Source: a bacterium (GTDB taxonomy: Bacteria; Patescibacteriota; Minisyncoccia; Minisyncoccales; JAGMAB01). From it: 5,340 nucleotides of DNA. The notes under the pieces were generated by a model. It worked only from the letters and a program-made list of their open reading frames with translations. It made no database searches and was not told the DNA's origin. This document shows, piece by piece, positions 5,006 to 5,340 of this stretch. Every line of letters starts with the position of its first letter. The stretch's first letter is position 1. The stretch covers positions 1 to 5,340 of the forward strand of contig DAOWKS010000031.1 in NCBI GenBank assembly GCA_030643665.1. Reading direction: 5' to 3'. The translations under genes and the position numbers were made by a program.

Positions 5006-5340
5006 ATGAAAGAACAATCACCGATTGTTAAAATAGCCAAAAAGGTCTGCCCGGCAGTGATAACCATTGCTATTTCCAAAGACCTGCCTAAAATAGAGGG
5101 TTTTTATCTTTTTCCTCTTGGCGGTCAAAAATTGATTTTGCCAAAACTTAAAAAGGGCAAGGAAAAGACAAAAATTGGCGGGGGCTCCGGCTTTATTGTT
5201 TCGCCTGACGGATATGTTTTAACCTGTAATCATGTAGTCAAAGATAATGAAGCGGATTATACCGTAATACTTGATATAAAACATAAATATCCGGCTAAGG
5301 TTTTAGTTAGAGATTCTTTAATTGACATAGCGGTTTTAAA
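5006..5340 (+). CDS. HtrA/DegP-type trypsin-like serine protease (N-terminal part)
   Basis: The frame from the ATG at 5006-5008 stays open to the window end, giving 111 complete residues of an S1C-family (HtrA/Deg) protease. After an N-terminal segment with the phrase SPIVKIAKKVCPAVITIAIS (residues 5-24) comes GGGSGFIVSPDGYVLTCNHVV at about 58-78, with catalytic His76, and then DSLIDIAVL at 103-111, with catalytic Asp107. The nucleophile Ser (GNSGG motif) and any PDZ domains lie beyond the window. Most HtrA proteins have a signal peptide or membrane anchor; this N-terminus is charged from residue 2 and shows neither, so it may act in the cytoplasm, or a start further upstream may have been missed. 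There is no Shine-Dalgarno. It is transcribed divergently from the tRNA-Arg unit. Confidence 0.9.
   Translation, partial: MKEQSPIVKIAKKVCPAVITIAISKDLPKIEGFYLFPLGGQKLILPKLKKGKEKTKIGGGSGFIVSPDGYVLTCNHVVKDNEADYTVILDIKHKYPAKVLVRDSLIDIAVL

Noticed and set aside
1..5340. CRISPR array, insertion sequence or prophage
   Set aside because: No spaced direct repeats, transposase or terminal inverted repeats were seen. The only mobile-type gene is the endonuclease.

Overview
This is an AT-rich, gene-dense window. It reads like a small-genome bacterium of the Candidate Phyla Radiation (Patescibacteria, probably a Parcubacteria-type lineage). The clues are a very short IF-2 with almost nothing before the G domain, a DUF4446 protein upstream of it, an HtrA-like protease with no signal peptide or membrane anchor in its visible N-terminus, almost no Shine-Dalgarno sites, and gaps of a few bases or overlaps between genes. 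TGA is a stop in at least four genes, so the code is the standard bacterial one and not the TGA=Gly code of Gracilibacteria or Absconditabacteria. The lineage is inferred from gene style, not from a marker search.

Layout. Bases 1-65 are the 3' end of an unidentified plus-strand gene. A GC-rich hairpin at 83-115 serves as terminator for it and for the minus-strand operon that converges on it. That operon (about 3640 down to 166) has a candidate promoter at 3639-3667. It carries, in order of transcription, a DUF4446 gene, infB (IF-2), rbfA, a two-motif LAGLIDADG homing endonuclease, tRNA-Cys(GCA), tRNA-Leu(UAA) and a small DUF2007-like gene. A second minus-strand unit (about 4950 down to 3669) carries tRNA-Arg(CCU), tRNA-Ala(GGC), a PanE/ApbA-type reductase and tRNA-Ser(CGA), and ends in a near copy of the first terminator. 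A divergent promoter region (4939-5005) separates it from a plus-strand HtrA/DegP-type serine protease gene cut by the window end.

The functional theme is translation: initiation factor IF-2, the ribosome maturation factor RbfA, and five tRNAs interleaved with protein genes. Three arrangements stand out. The reductase ORF starts one base after tRNA-Ala and ends inside tRNA-Ser, so tRNA processing should shape or destroy its mRNA. DUF4446 overlaps infB out of frame by 62 bases, and a one-base change in an A6 run would remove the overlap. Two of the five tRNAs (Cys and Arg) lack the near-universal U55 of the T loop. A homing endonuclease sits between rbfA and tRNA-Cys with no intron around it.
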